6,121 bases of DNA, taken from contig PMDM01000320.1 of the NCBI GenBank assembly GCA_003155565.1, positions 6,268 through 12,388 on the forward strand. The letters are read 5' to 3'. Below, one piece after another: positions 5,869-6,121 of the stretch; the first letter of the stretch is position 1, and every line of letters begins with the position of its first letter. Source of the stretch: Methylococcaceae bacterium (GTDB taxonomy: Bacteria; Pseudomonadota; Gammaproteobacteria; Methylococcales; Methylomonadaceae). The position numbers and the translations under genes are program-made. Below the pieces are notes generated by a model. It was not told the origin of the DNA. It was given only the letters and a program-made list of their open reading frames with translations, and ran no database searches.

Positions 5869-6121
5869 TCAAGAAATTTCAACCCCAAGATCGGCAATTT
5901 CAACTACCGCTTCTCCTTTTATCAACAATTCTTGGGCGCGAGGAAATAATTGAATAAACAGTTCCTGCAATCGGCAATTAGTGACATTGCCGCATGTAAT
6001 CTATAGCAGTTGAGGCGGCGTACCCAAACGCAACACCATATCGACGAAATCGCTATCCTTGCTGATTATGACGACACCTTCCTGTTGCGCTGCCTGAAAA
6101 ATCGTTGCATCTTCGGCATCG
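5869..6121 (-). pseudogene. DUF5615 (PIN-like toxin) gene, C-terminal part, interrupted by in-frame TAG
   Basis: Reading from the right edge, 39 codons give DAEDATIFQAAQQEGVVIIS followed by KDSDFVDMVLRLGTPPQLL. This is the characteristic core of DUF5615 proteins, small Mut7-C/PIN-like nucleases usually paired with a DUF433 antitoxin. The KDSDF acids belong to the predicted metal site. At 6003-6001 a TAG stop falls where the family has Trp (normally PPxLLW followed by the CGN motif). After it the same frame continues for 43 codons with the expected tail, ITCGNVTN then RLQELF, FPRAQELL and GEAVVEI, and stops at TGA 5871-5869. A single G-to-A change of TGG explains the break, so the gene is probably newly inactive, giving a protein lacking about 44 residues. 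The N-terminus and any antitoxin lie outside the window. Amber suppression or a sequencing error are the alternatives. Confidence 0.82.

Noticed and set aside
1..6121. tRNA, rRNA or CRISPR array
   Set aside because: I saw no cloverleaf-like sequence, rRNA signature or regularly spaced direct repeats.

Overview
The window looks like chromosomal sequence from a proteobacterium, most likely a gammaproteobacterium. The flavour of the proteins and the style of the intergenic repeats would fit a methanotroph-like or Legionella-like lineage, but nothing here fixes the genus. The left three quarters (about 1-4464) has roughly balanced base composition. The stretch 4630-5690 is visibly AT-rich, about one third GC by eye, and looks acquired.

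Positions 1-3435, minus strand: a compact homogentisate (tyrosine/phenylalanine) catabolic operon read right to left. It encodes 4-hydroxyphenylpyruvate dioxygenase (hppD), homogentisate 1,2-dioxygenase (hmgA), a fumarylacetoacetate hydrolase family protein, and the first 99 residues of maleylacetoacetate isomerase (maiA, cut by the left edge). The genes have no gaps: the junctions are TGATG, ATGA and a 10-base overlap. Together they convert 4-hydroxyphenylpyruvate to fumarate and acetoacetate. An exact -10 hexamer with no good -35 precedes hppD. A perfect 8-bp inverted repeat lies upstream of it, in the 126-bp divergent intergenic region.

Positions 3562-4464, plus strand: a divergently transcribed 300-residue protein that I read as a heme-oxygenase-like (TenA/PqqC/CADD-type) non-heme di-iron oxidase. 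It carries a complete candidate six-ligand set (E118, H153, E208, H242, E246, H249). A glycine-rich insertion separates the first two ligands. Its substrate is unknown. Sharing a control region with tyrosine catabolism makes it the most interesting gene of the window.

Positions 4465-5868: a repeat-rich intergenic stretch with a REP-like hairpin (about 4488-4587). Two AT-rich minus-strand genes of unknown function follow: a possible PD-(D/E)xK-fold protein (4630-5163) and a small protein with two membrane segments (5244-5684). A second palindromic element of about 100 bp (5753-5853) closes the region, so the two AT-rich genes are bracketed by repeats.

Positions 5869-6121, minus strand: the C-terminal part of a DUF5615 (PIN-like toxin) gene, interrupted by an in-frame TAG exactly where the family has a Trp. 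It is probably a decayed toxin gene, and it runs off the right edge.
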